Shown: positions 25,412 through 36,600 of the stretch, piece by piece
Layout of the letters: every line of letters begins with the position of its first letter
How positions within the stretch are numbered: position 1 is the first letter of the stretch
Assembly: GCA_028456385.1 (NCBI GenBank)
Contig: JALNQF010000115.1
Location: forward strand, 62,001-126,000
Length of the DNA stretch: 64,000 nt
Direction of reading: 5' to 3'
Source: Ophiosphaerella korrae
Taxonomy: Eukaryota > Ascomycota > Dothideomycetes > Pleosporales > Phaeosphaeriaceae
Made by a program: the position numbers and the translations under genes
The notes under the pieces: generated by a model
Told to the model about the DNA's origin: nothing
Seen by the model: only the letters and a program-made list of their open reading frames with translations
The model's database searches: none

Positions 25412-26076
25412 TCCTGATGCAGTCATCAGTCGTAGTGAGGAAATTGTAGGTATGATACGTGAATGAAATTCGACAAGTGGTTGGAAGACGGAACGGATAA
25501 GCTCGCTGCAATAAGTCGCGTACCACGTGTAGTCTTCCTCCGAACGGCTGTGCTCTAATACCCGCCATGCGGTCCGGCTCCAACTAGAACCAATAAATTT
25601 TGTGGGGGCTGAAAGCCCCAGCGGGGAAATCCCTAGCTCTACTGAGCTTCATGCATGAACAGGGGTGAACTGCTCACGTACTTAACGAAAACTATATAGC
25701 GTATCTTTATGTAAGCTACCGCGCATGTACTGTCTAAGCTAAAACGTTGATAACCAGGAGCGCATGGCGACCTAAGTACAGTTGGAACCATCTAGAAAAG
25801 TTGTTTCCAACGTTTCAAAAACAGTTTTGCTTCATTTAAACTTGGTCTTTATGTTTTGAATCGAGGAGTTGCCCAAGATCTGATTTAACAAGAACGGCTA
25901 GGGATATTGTGATTTGACGTCAAAGAGACATGAAGATTCGGCATTTTGTAGTCAGATATTGGAACGTTCTAAAAGTAATCATACTCCGTGATATTTATTG
26001 CTAAAGTCAACTCGAGGCTGTAGTTGCTTTCCACACATGGACTTTTGCACGTATAGAAAGAAAGCAAATTGAGATA
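25412..26076. other. Intergenic between P450 and receptor genes
   Basis: Upstream region of the P450 gene and 3' flank of the receptor gene. No further coding exon, repeat or RNA gene is recognisable. Confidence 0.5.
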
Positions 26077-27620
26077 TCAACCTCTAAAGCCTTCAGGCGC
26101 TGAGTGTTTCATCCAAGGGTGCTGGCGATCCAGAATGTTTACAGTTGACGCCTTTAACGAAGCATCATCTTGGTAATCGAACTCAACTGTCTTTACGATA
26201 GCTAGATCCACAGCCGCTTTGTCGGAATCCTTAGCAGAAGCATTATGCTTCTCTGGGGTAGTGATAAGCTGTATAGAAGAATCCTGTATCTGCGTCTCAT
26301 CTTCAGCGGTCGTGAGGCCAGTTGGCCTGCGGCGAGGCTTGTTGCGGATGCTACCAATGGTCGGAGGCCACGAGCGAGGCTCAGACTGATTTGGCGGCGA
26401 CCTTCCTAACCGTGTCCAGGAACGCAACGACAGGGCAATTCGTGATATGATGCTGCTCTTTGCGAACACTTGAGGAAGGACAGGTACGCAAAATACGAGG
26501 AATAAGCAGGTAGCCTCACATTGAACCCATATCAGAGTCTGGGAATACGTGTATGTAGTATCAAAAGGCTTCGAGAGGTTGCCCCTGTCAGGATAATCGA
26601 GATGTGCAGTCGAGTAAAGACGACCAGCGGCGGAAGCTATGGTTCTGCGAAACAGTCAAAAGGTTATTTCTATAACTTCTTAGAAGAAAAGAAGGGCATA
26701 CAACAAACCAATTGAGAATACGACCGAGATACCCAACCTGCGGTTGCTTGACATGTCTAAAGCCCAGATAATCTTCTGAGGTAATAGAAGAATGAAACAA
26801 TCAATAGCAAGATTGAAACTTAGGATTACAATGTCGAAAGATTTTCGATCGATGCATTTGCCCTTGATCCAGAACTTCCACAGCATCTGGATGGGTCGGC
26901 AAGCGAGGATACTTGTGATTATGCCGTTCGTGTATAAGAGGATATTTAGCACGAGTACAAAAGTACTGATCCAGAAGAAGTTACGGTTTGTTTGGCCAAG
27001 AACAAAAATTCGTTGCCAGTCCAGGAGAATCGCTGTCTTTGTTATTATCATGGATAGGCCGTACACGATCCGCAGAACAAAGGAGTTCTATATAGATGAG
27101 ATTAGCCGAATTTGAAGTATTTGCATCAAGAATGAGTAGTGAAGGGACGCACAATAGCAACATTGATGATGGCTTGGCCGCGCAAGTCCCACTGATGGAC
27201 GAAGAAGCCAACTTTGTGAGCATAATCAAAAAACGTCCAGGCTATTCCAATGTATGGTAACTAGAAGTCGCGTGTCTCAGTTTGTTGGTTATGAAATAAC
27301 TATGCATGTTTGAAGACACTTACGACTGCGATCAAGCCAAGGTCTAGATGCCAAGTCAGAAAGGGCCAGGAAGGTGTACTAGAAAGTGTTGAGCACCTAC
27401 AGTCTTCAACCCTCAATTGCTTCGCAATGGCGAGGCGCGAATAAAGTCGCAAAGAAACCGATACCGTAACAAGAATTATGCAGATGACGGCAAGAGCGAT
27501 GGCTCCCTCATTGCCATTTGCCGGGTTGTCGAGGTTCGACTGCACCCCAGGTGGTGGTTTTGAAGAAGGCCGTCTCAGTGCTTCTTGCACTGCGGGCGGT
27601 AAAGATTTGAAGTTTGTCAT
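26077..27620 (-). CDS. PTH11-type seven-helix membrane protein, fungal rhodopsin-like domain (428 aa)
   Basis: Five exons: 27620-27401, 27343-27324 (a 20-nt microexon), 27260-27153, 27087-26709, 26636-26077. Spliced sequence shows the fungal integral membrane 'rhodopsin' fold: TM1 AIALAVICIILVTVSVSL, RVEDYLGLIA, a loop with WTFFDYAHKVGFF, ITKTAILL, then further helices including the GIITSILACRPI region, and AGRLYSTAHLDYPDRG before the last helix. A soluble, charged tail of about 120 residues follows. The family includes PTH11-like surface receptors with unknown ligands. It lacks the CFEM domain of PTH11 itself. Position within the cluster suggests sensing linked to metabolite production, but this is inference. 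Splice choice for the microexon rests on restoring RVEDYLGLIA. Confidence 0.82.
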
Positions 27621-28670
27621 GATGAGGCTTACTCAGTCTGAGAGTGGAGAAAAGCGATAGATGGTGATATACCGTGTGAGAATGAGATGGTCGAAGGATT
27701 CCGGCTGACAGCCAAGTGGTTGCCTACGCTCGTACACTGATCCATGCGCATGATATCTGCAGCGTTGGGATGACAACCTGAAGCGGTTGCACTTTAATCC
27801 TCGTAATTACTAACTGCGCTTCATCCGCCTTTGGCTTTCTGAAGTGATGGTAGTAATTCATGCCCGCACAGTCAAAATAATGTCGTAGGAAACCAAGACA
27901 GTAAACATTACATGTGCTATTAAGAGTTTCAGTAAACAACTGGGATATTGCCACTTCAGCTGTTAAAAGCTTGAGTGTGCATCTTACCCAGCAAAACAGT
28001 ACACCAATCGGTATGACAAACGGTGCAGTACAAGGTCGATCCCGAACCAGCTGAGACTAGGCAAACACTCCTAGGATAGCGGGAATATCGACGATTTGCA
28101 CAAAGAAAATGATGGAGGCACTCCTGAAACCCCCCAAAGTCGATGATAAGAAGGTGGCACGGAACCAACCTCAAATTGCGACGCAGACCCGATAGGCTGG
28201 ACAAAGTGGCCTTGCCGCTCCCAACACCACTATCCGGGAACGCCTGCGTCAGATCTGGCCAGCTGATTCTTATGCAAGCGAACAACGCGACAATGGGGAA
28301 GAACCGCAGGCTGAATACCTATTGTCAAATTCTGCGGAGCTCGGGTGGTGCGTGCAATTGCAAGGCATGTGTGGTGCTTACAAGCATGCGTCGTCTAGGA
28401 TGTTGCTTGCCTTGGGGCCCCACTGTGTGCGGGGAGGGTTATGGGGGACGCCGGGGACTTATGTTCCAACACCGAAGTGAGCCTTTAGCCGCCGTGGTGG
28501 GAATGCCGCCTAAAGGATTGAAGGATTGCCCTGGAAGTGGAAATGTGATAACATTCCGCCTGAAATATTACAGCGTAAAATATGGTCACGCCATATCAAC
28601 CCACCTCTGGGAGTCGCTGCTGCAACACCAGCCGATGTCCATAACATCGAGATTTCGATCTAACAACATC
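27621..28670. promoter_or_regulatory. Divergent promoter region, receptor and MFS genes
   Basis: About 1 kb between the minus-strand receptor gene and the plus-strand transporter gene, so it must hold both promoters. An open frame enters the transporter start from upstream in frame but shows no conserved N-terminal sequence. I could not pick out a convincing transcription-factor site by eye. Confidence 0.5.
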
Positions 28671-30763
28671 ATGGACGCTGAGAAAGCCAGCGGAAATAGT
28701 TCTAAAGGAGCCTCATCCCAGGCCGAAGGCATCGATACACTGCGGATCAAAGCAGAGCAACCCATCAACGATGTAAGCTCTGATGTAGGAAGGGACCGTG
28801 ATATTGAAAGCATCGAATATATTGGTGGCGCACGCTACGCAGCAATTTCTCTCTTGTTCGTCGTGTTTCTCTGTACGCCAAGTAAATAAGCATTAACTAT
28901 TATGTAGGATTGCGTTTATGTTCTTCCTGCCAACTATCGACACGACTATTGCTGCGACTTCACTGGTGGCGATAACAAATGAACTAGGAGACTTTGAGTC
29001 GGCCAGCTGGATCTTGACCAGCTATCTTTTGGGCTATGTTGGTAAGCGCACTTAGCCAATTCGCATCGTTCGATCATGAGTCTGAATGTTCTGATCTAGC
29101 TGTTATTGTTATTTTCGCCAAGTTCAGCGACATCTTCGGGCGAAAGCTTTTGACTATCGGAACTACCCTTATTTTGACAGTATTTTCTGCAGGATGCGCT
29201 GCCTCTCAGACCCTCACTCAGCTGTAAGTACTGCAGTTAGTCGCAACAGGGTCATAGTTGCATTTTAATTGAATTTCGCAGCATCATTCTGCGAGCGTTT
29301 CAGGGTGTTGGTGGTGGCGGTTGTTTCGCCCTGGGCGCGATTTTGCTCATAGAGTCGAATCCTCCAAACAAGTATGCTGACGCCGTGGCGAAGAATGGTC
29401 TGGCTGTCATCATTGCTCTTGTACTAGGCCCTATACTTGGAGGAATCATGAGCGAGCGATCGACGTGGCGCTGGATATTCTGGTTTAAGTATAATATCTC
29501 TGTCCCTTGATCTATTATTTGGCATCTAACTTTTGCGGTCCAGCATACCAATTGGCACTTTTGTGGCTGTACTCGCCTTTGCATGCATCCCAAATGGTTT
29601 CCCGTACCAAGGCCGACAAGAACGTAGGAGTCGTTCGAGCTCAACGAAGGGTTTCTGGGCTCGAGTTGATCTTCCAGGCACCTTTCTAATTCTATTAGCA
29701 ACACTCTCCTTCACGGCATGCTTCCAGGAAGCAGGCTCGAGATTTCCCTGGAAATCTGCCTATGTAATTTGCCTTTTGATCGTGTCCGTGGTCTTATGGA
29801 TTCTGTTGATGATATGGGAGCGGCATGTCACGTTGGCCGACGGTATTCGCGAACCAGTTCTTCCATGGAGGTTATTCACGCATCGAGAAAGCATGGGGCT
29901 TTTAGTGTATGTTCAAATCCGTTCTTTTTGTCGTCTTATTTCATTCCCATTGCGGCGTGACATATATGTGACGAGCTCTGTTGACTTTATATCAGCTGTG
30001 GCATCCTAGTGGGAGCGCCCATTGTCGTCACAAATTTTCAACTACCACAGCGATTCAAACTGGTCAATGAGATCCCTGACTTTGACTCGGCAATCAGAAT
30101 AATCCCTTTCAGCGGTGCATCTGCTGTTGGTACTGTTGTGAGCGGTAAACTGGTTAGCAAACTCAAAGTGCCGAGCATCTACCTCATTATTGTAGGAGCT
30201 GTCCTTCAAGTTATTGGCTTTGCATGCCTCGGCACGTTACACGCATCTGAGAAGGTACCAAAGGAAAATTACGGCTTCCAAGTCATTGCTGGGGTCGGGT
30301 GTGCATTCACCTATACCAATTTGATGATGCTGGTTGCTTTTGTAGTTGAGAAGCGAGATGCAGGTAAGTTGATTACTTCGTCGTTTCCACCTACTAGCCA
30401 TGGTGAACAAAATGGGGCTTGTGGAAAGATCTTTTGCGTAGACGTGCTGACTTGGCCTTAGCTGTGACACTGGGCGCAATGAACCAGTTCCGTGGTATGG
30501 GTTCAGCGATAGGGTTGGCCATAGTGACATCTGTTTTCAACTATCATGTCCGCTCTCAACTCTCGAAATTCGGTATCTCGGACCCTTTGGTTAAAATTGT
30601 TACTCAGGATCGAAAGTCCATACCACCGGCTTTAGGGGACGACATTCGGAGCATCTTATCAGAAGGTTACAATCAACAAATGTTGACTCTTTGCGCGTTT
30701 GCAGCAGCTCAAGTTCCTGTTGCGCTACTTTTGTGGAAACGCCAACAGCTTGTTGCCGTTTAG
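28671..30763 (+). CDS. MFS drug/toxin efflux transporter (563 aa)
   Basis: Seven exons: 28671-28864, 28908-29041, 29100-29223, 29282-29488, 29544-29906, 29996-30363, 30462-30763. Motifs of the multidrug major facilitator superfamily are clear: first helix ending FLPTIDTTIAATSL (motif D1-like), KFSDIFGRK (motif A), ILRAFQGVGGGG (motif B), LGPILGGIMSE (motif C) and a run of later helices ending LLLWKRQQ. The first donor (GTTTCT) is weak; it was chosen because it alone joins the first helix in frame and makes the whole model a multiple of three. Likely a plasma-membrane exporter for the cluster product. Length is normal for a 14-helix DHA protein. Confidence 0.85.
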
Positions 30764-31892
30764 CATGTGTTCTATTAAATTCTCGTACCAGGCACATTTT
30801 ACGGATGGATAGGTGCATCGTGGGAAAGCATTTGGTATATAAGATAAGACAGATCTTAGCTTTCAAGGTGTTATCCGCAGAAATTAGGTGAATTTAAGGT
30901 CAAGTTGAATAATTGTTTAGCTTAATTGCCGTGAGACTGCATAATTGTGCATGGTAACTCACCTACAAGTTCCTGTGCCGAAATTGTTTTCCACAAGGAC
31001 GCTCAAAAGTGGCTCAATGTATTAGTTTCATGACAGAGCCACTTCGATTATGTAACTTTTGTAAGGAAAATACCAACAACCCGATGCCGCCTTTGTTCGT
31101 ATATCGTGTTCGCAGTGGTCAGTGATCGTCCAAGACAAGGGTCTTTAATTCGGGCTCCGAAGATTTAACCATGAGCTTAGTCCTACATTAGCATCCCTTT
31201 CGATCAGGGGTTTTTGTTTCGGGGGCTGAATGCCTGAGAGGAATAGATCTCCTTTGGACGGAAGCTTATATCATAGCAAGTACCGACACGCTGACCAATC
31301 ATACAATTTTGTTTGTACAAGCTATACCCTTTTCATCACGGGCTAAAGGCACCGTACACAAGCTTATTATGTAGACATGCATATGGGTGAAGTCTAATCT
31401 TACTCAGCATATGAGCATAGCGGAATTGTGATTACCCGTCCCGTCCCGTCGGGTGTGTGCGTAGCTTTAACTAACAAAATAATTGGTAGATTAGGAAAGT
31501 GTGAGATATTCTATGCGCCCACGAATCTCGGTTTCCTAATCTCCCAATTTACCATGCGCAAGGTGCTGCTATGGAATAGGGACTGATAAGTTCCCTGTCG
31601 TGAAGAATATCCCGTTTGGAAGCTCCGTCAAAGTGACCGCCAAATCGAATCACGCTGATCGCTGATTTGTTAACTCATCCTTGTAAGGGAGTAGCGGCGC
31701 TCTACTCCGTAAGCAGCTAGAAATCGGAGGTTTGTAGACTCAGGAAAGCCAAGGCATGACGAGGCACAGAGGAGCGGCTGTGGCGTTGAATTGTTCTTAG
31801 TAGAGTGGAGCCGTAACCGCATATCGCCGGCCAACTTGTTCACCCGTCAAGGCAAATATGAATATGAATATGCATCTATGAAGTCATAGATT
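30764..31892. other. Intergenic, convergent 3' ends
   Basis: Lies between the transporter stop and the hydrolase stop. Holds a CCCGT triplet repeat near 31437 and the inverted repeat listed separately. No gene is supported. Confidence 0.5.
31481..31549. repeat. 18-bp inverted repeat with 33-nt spacer
   Basis: Arm AATTGGTAGATTAGGAAA (31481-31498) pairs with 31532-31549 at 17 of 18 positions. It could be a small MITE-like relict or a hairpin. It lies in the gap between two convergent 3' ends, so a transcript-end hairpin is also possible. Confidence 0.7.
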
Positions 31893-32763
31893 TCAACTCT
31901 TCGCTCTCTCAATAGTGCGCTCAATAGCGCGTATTGTTTCGCGCAAGCCTTCATTTGAGCGAGATCCAGGAACATCGTGGCCGAGATTATGAATGACTTC
32001 TTCCCTCATGCTTTCATCGCATAACGCGACGAGATCTTTACCCATTCCAGGAAACCAATTGCCACAGTTCGACCAGATGTGGGCGGTGGGAATCCGAACA
32101 AGAACTCCGTCCACAGCAGCTTCGAATGTTCGGATTGATGCAGTCTGTTTGTGATCAAGATTCAGATCCAATGGAGGCACAGCGCAGAATAAAATGGCAC
32201 ACTTGATGCCCAGCGACCCGCCATACCGTCGAGAATCCTCAATTAGGATGGTAGCGGCGATGCTTGCTCCTTCAGAGAATGCTAAGAGGCCGAGGAATGG
32301 ACCCTGCATCTGAATGAAGCGCCGCAGGGCTTGATAGGTGTGACGAAACTGTTCCTCGTCCGCTCCTTGGAGGGGCCAAAACCCTAGCCGTTCTTCGCCA
32401 AATTCGGTGCCTATGGTATCCACTGACATGCCTAATGGCCATCGTCAACTTCCTGTGCATCTGAATGCTGAGCCAACAGACCTGCTAACGGCCTTGCTGC
32501 TACAGGCCCATTCACAAAAACGAATTCAAGATCTTCATCCTTCGCAGCTCGAATTCTAGCTGAAAGAAATGTCAACTTAGCAAACAGCCGGTGGGGCGAG
32601 AGATTCCTAAGCGCGCATACCAGTCTGGTGCTTGAAAATCTATAGGTAATAGTTAGAGCGAGCTACCGCACGAAAAAAAAAAAAAAATCCCAAGCTTAGA
32701 GAGACTGCTCACATCTGCATCCGTGCCTCGGCCATGGAGACAGAGAAAACGCTTCTTCTCCAT
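31893..32763 (-). CDS. FSH-family serine hydrolase, LovG-like candidate product-release enzyme (228 aa)
   Basis: Four exons: 32763-32713, 32639-32621 (19 nt), 32559-32482, 32431-31893. The N-terminus RFLCLHGRGTDADIF, the FVNGP segment, the nucleophile elbow LLAFSEGAS (Ser102) and the C-terminal GHDVP (His201) are hallmarks of FSH alpha/beta hydrolases. LovG, the thioesterase that frees the lovastatin nonaketide from its HR-PKS, belongs to this family. The adjacent PKS lacks a release domain and is divergently transcribed, so trans release of its product is a reasonable inference. Odd point: the region where the family usually has its acidic triad residue (HIWG..D type) reads HIWSNCGNW, with Asn. 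The first intron contains a run of 15 T on the coding strand. Confidence 0.82.
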
Positions 32764-33658
32764 GATTCATTACCTTGAACTTCTATGATAAAATGAAGTG
32801 AAAATAAGGATAACCAGTTGGAAGGGATAGTGCTAGAAGAATTGTTCACGTGAGCGAGTCGATGAATCTGCGATAAGAGCAATTTCAGTGAGAACAGAGC
32901 GTGAAGAATTCAAGTAATATCCTATGAGTTGTAGCTGAAAGCCGCCCGTGAAAAGATGTCTTGATTGGACTGAAAAGTTTGCGCAACGGCGTCCGAAGAG
33001 CTGTTACGCCTGATCAGGGTTCGCTAAGACATGAAACCATCTCAGATAGCTCATTCGTGGTGAAGTCTGCCTTGAGCAAGACCGGTTGCCATGGACGGCT
33101 AGACAAATCTACCTACCCTGTATTGCACGAAAGAGTCGCGATGATTCGTTTATACCGCACAATTACCCGCAATGAGCATGCTAGGTGATATTCAATCACA
33201 AGTTGGCCCCATTGTAGTGCAGGTTGGCACCCTCGCTAGCAGGTGGATGCTGTCCTGGCTTGATTGCTCTAATTTTATGGCTCAAATAGCATGGCTAGGC
33301 TTTCTCTCAGGGGCATTGATTCGGATTCCGGCGTTTGCAGCTGTTTAATATGAGACCGGGATAAGGGAGTCGGCGGACGAAGTCATGGCTAACGCCCTGT
33401 TGCCTAAATCGCCATTTTTGGGAGGCGAAGGTATGATGTGCAGCATGGTGAGCAAAAGATGATAGAGGTGGAGGGCGGCTTTTCCAGATAAAGCAAAGTA
33501 TAAATGCTGACACATTGCCGCGATAGCAAGGAGAGGCTCAATGAATGCTACATACGCTTGGCTAGCATTGCGTGAGTTTGTGTTTGACGGAATTCCTCTC
33601 TTCCCATCTCTACTTATCTTCCTACCAAAATTGTAGTTTCGCATCGCGCACAGCAGAC
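32764..33658. promoter_or_regulatory. Divergent promoter, hydrolase and HR-PKS
   Basis: 895 bp between the start codons of two divergently transcribed genes, which favours co-regulation. No coding exon is recognisable. No regulator-binding palindrome could be singled out by eye. Confidence 0.6.
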
Positions 33659-36600
33659 ATGCGCCCAGAATATTCGGCCAGTCATGGAGATAATGATGCC
33701 TCAGATGCTGTTGCGATAGTCGGGGTGGCATTCACGATGCCCCAGGAAGCCGTTGATGAGACGAGTTTGTGGGAGGTACTCGAAAACAGGCGGAACCTGA
33801 TGACGGATTGGCCCGTGGATCGTTGTGCAGTAGATTCGTTTCTCGACCAGGATTCTAAGAAGCCAAACACGGTGCGTCAGTCCTACCAGGCAAGCTTGAG
33901 CCTCCAAAGGACCCAGCTAACACGTGACAGTTGCCTGGAAGGGGGGCGCATTTTGTCAGAGAAGATCCGACTGCTTTTGATGCGCCGTTCTTCTCTATCT
34001 CGACCAAAGAGGCAGCCTCTATGGACCCGCAGCAGCGATGGGCGCTGGAGGCCGCATACCACGCATTCGAGAATGGTGCGTGCAAAGACAATCGAGAGAT
34101 GGATATGCATAGTTTTCGAGCTGACTCTTTCCAGCTGGGATGCCACTCGCCGAGGTGCGTGGCAGCCGCACAGCCGTCTACGCGGCCTCCTTTTCCAACG
34201 ACTATGCGCGCATGCTAGCAAAAGATCCGGCTGCTGCGCCACGGCATGCCGCCACGGGTGCGGCTTGCTCCATTGTGCCGAACCGCATCAGTTGGTGGTT
34301 CGACCTGTGCGGGCCCAGTGTCAACGTCGACACGGCCTGCTCCAGTGGACTTGTGGCCTTGGATCTGGCTTGTCAGGCACTGCGGAGCGGCGATGCTACA
34401 GCAGTTCGTGATTCCAAACACATCATCGTATCAGCCACGTGTTAACGCGTCCAGGCTCTTGTCGTAGGCGCGACGGTGCTTCTCAGTCCTGAGCTCGGCG
34501 CATTGCTGGCTAACCAAGGCTTTCTCTCCACCGACAGCCGCTGTTATAGCTTCGATGAGCGCGCCAACGGTTTCGCCCGCGGTGAGGGTGTTGTTGCGCT
34601 TGTGATCAAGCCCATGACTGCAGCTCTCGCGCATCGCGATGTTGTGCGGGCGGTTGTGCGGGCCACTGCGTCCAATCAGGATGGGCGGTCCCCGGCGCTG
34701 ACCCAGCCCAGGGCGACTGCACAGGAGAGCCTCATCCGCCACACCTACTCCAAGGCCGGCCTGGATCTCGATACCACCCGCTATGTGGAAGCGCATGGTA
34801 CCGGCACCGCAGTGGGTGATCCAATTGAGATAAGCGCAATTGGGCGTGTGTTTCGCACATGTCGCTCACCACAACATCCTCTCTATATGTAAGCGTCCCT
34901 TAGCCACGAATGCCAGCACGCCAGATGGTTAATTGTTTGTAACAGAGGTTCCCTTAAAGCGAACATCGGCCATCTAGAGGCAGTCGCAGGGCTTGCTGGT
35001 GTGGTCAAGTGTATCTTGGTGCTGGAGCGCGGCGTCATCCCGCCTAACGCCCTTCTAGAGCAGCTTAATCCCAATATCGATGCGGATTTCCTCAACGTAA
35101 AGGTGCCAACGCAATGCGTTCCGTGGCCTAGCCCTGGTCTCCGACGAGCCTCTGTGAATTCTTTTGGCTTTGGAGGTACCAACTCACATGCTGTGCTCGA
35201 TGACACTCGTCATTATCTACGGAGCCATGGCCTTTCTGGGTTTCATAATGTATCCGACTTTCCCTTGACTAATGGAGGGGCTCGCCGTTTGAATGGTGAC
35301 GTAGTACAGAATAGAACCTCCACGCCAAAGCTACTAATCTGGAGTGCAGCAGATGCTGCCGCCTCGAACCGCCTTGTTGACGTCTATCAAGACTATTATC
35401 GTATACAAGTTGCCCCTTATGCTTACAAAATAGGTCAGCTTGCTTACACACTTGCTAAACGGCGAACCGTCATGCCTTGGCGTACGTTTGCTATTGTAGA
35501 AGCGGCTAATGCCAGCATCCTTGACAGGACACAAGCTAGTAATGAGCAACCTTTGCTTTGTACGGCCAAGCCGGTTCGTGCTTCTACAGAACAGACGGCT
35601 ATCGCATTTATCTTCACTGGTCAAGGAGCACAATACGCTGGTATGAGCATAGAACTACTGCAGTATCCCGTATTTGAGCAGCATCTCAGAAGGTCAGATG
35701 AAATATTTGCAAGTTTTGGCAGTGAGTGGTCGATATTTGGTATGTGGCTGCCATCAGTTCCTTCTTTACATGCAATTTCCAAGCTTTGCTAAGCTTGCAT
35801 GATTAACTCAATACACTAATACCGTCGACACAGACGTGATCAATAGGAACGATAGGATCCATGATCCGCAAGTCAGTCAACCGCTTTGCACGGCACTACA
35901 GCTAGCCCTCGTCGAGCTACTCCGTACCTTCTCTATCATACCTGTTGCTGTCTCAGGACATTCCAGTGGCGAGATTGCAGCTGCGTATACAATAGGCGCT
36001 CTCTCCCAAGAATCTGCTTGCAAGGTTGCCTACTACAGAGGAAAGGTTGCCGACAAAATTCGTCGTGCCTCGTCCTCTACCCCGGGAGCCATGATGTCAG
36101 TAAATTTGACCGAGAGTCAGTTGCCAGCGTACCTCAATCAACTGGAAATCCAGCAAGACTCTATACATGTAGCTTGTGTAAACAGCCCCACAAACATCAC
36201 TCTTTCAGGGCTCTCTGAGTCACTAGATATGCTTAAAGCAACTTTCGATCAGCTCAATATCTTTGCACAAAAAGTTAATACAGGCGTAGCGTACCATTCA
36301 CCTGCCATGCAGGCCGTTTCTGCGGAATATTTCCAAGCAATGGAATTTCTGCAAGCAGGAGATGACAGCTCGGAATCAGTAGTCATGATTAGTTCAGTTA
36401 CAGGTAAACCTGTAAGCTCAAAGATGTTGAAAATGCCGCGGTACTGGGTGGACAACCTAGTCTCGCCAGTCAAGTTCGCTGAAGCAATCAAGCGCCTTGA
36501 AGATGGCCCTCCTGCATTAATCCTTCCGCTTGGGACTGGCGCAATCACAGATATAATTGAAGTTGGCCCACACGCGGCCCTAAGACGGCCTATAAGAGAC

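Noticed and set aside
28143..28670. N-terminal extension of the MFS transporter
   Set aside because: The upstream frame is open by chance; MFS proteins start shortly before the acidic/Ser-rich leader, and the ATG at 28671 gives a normal length.
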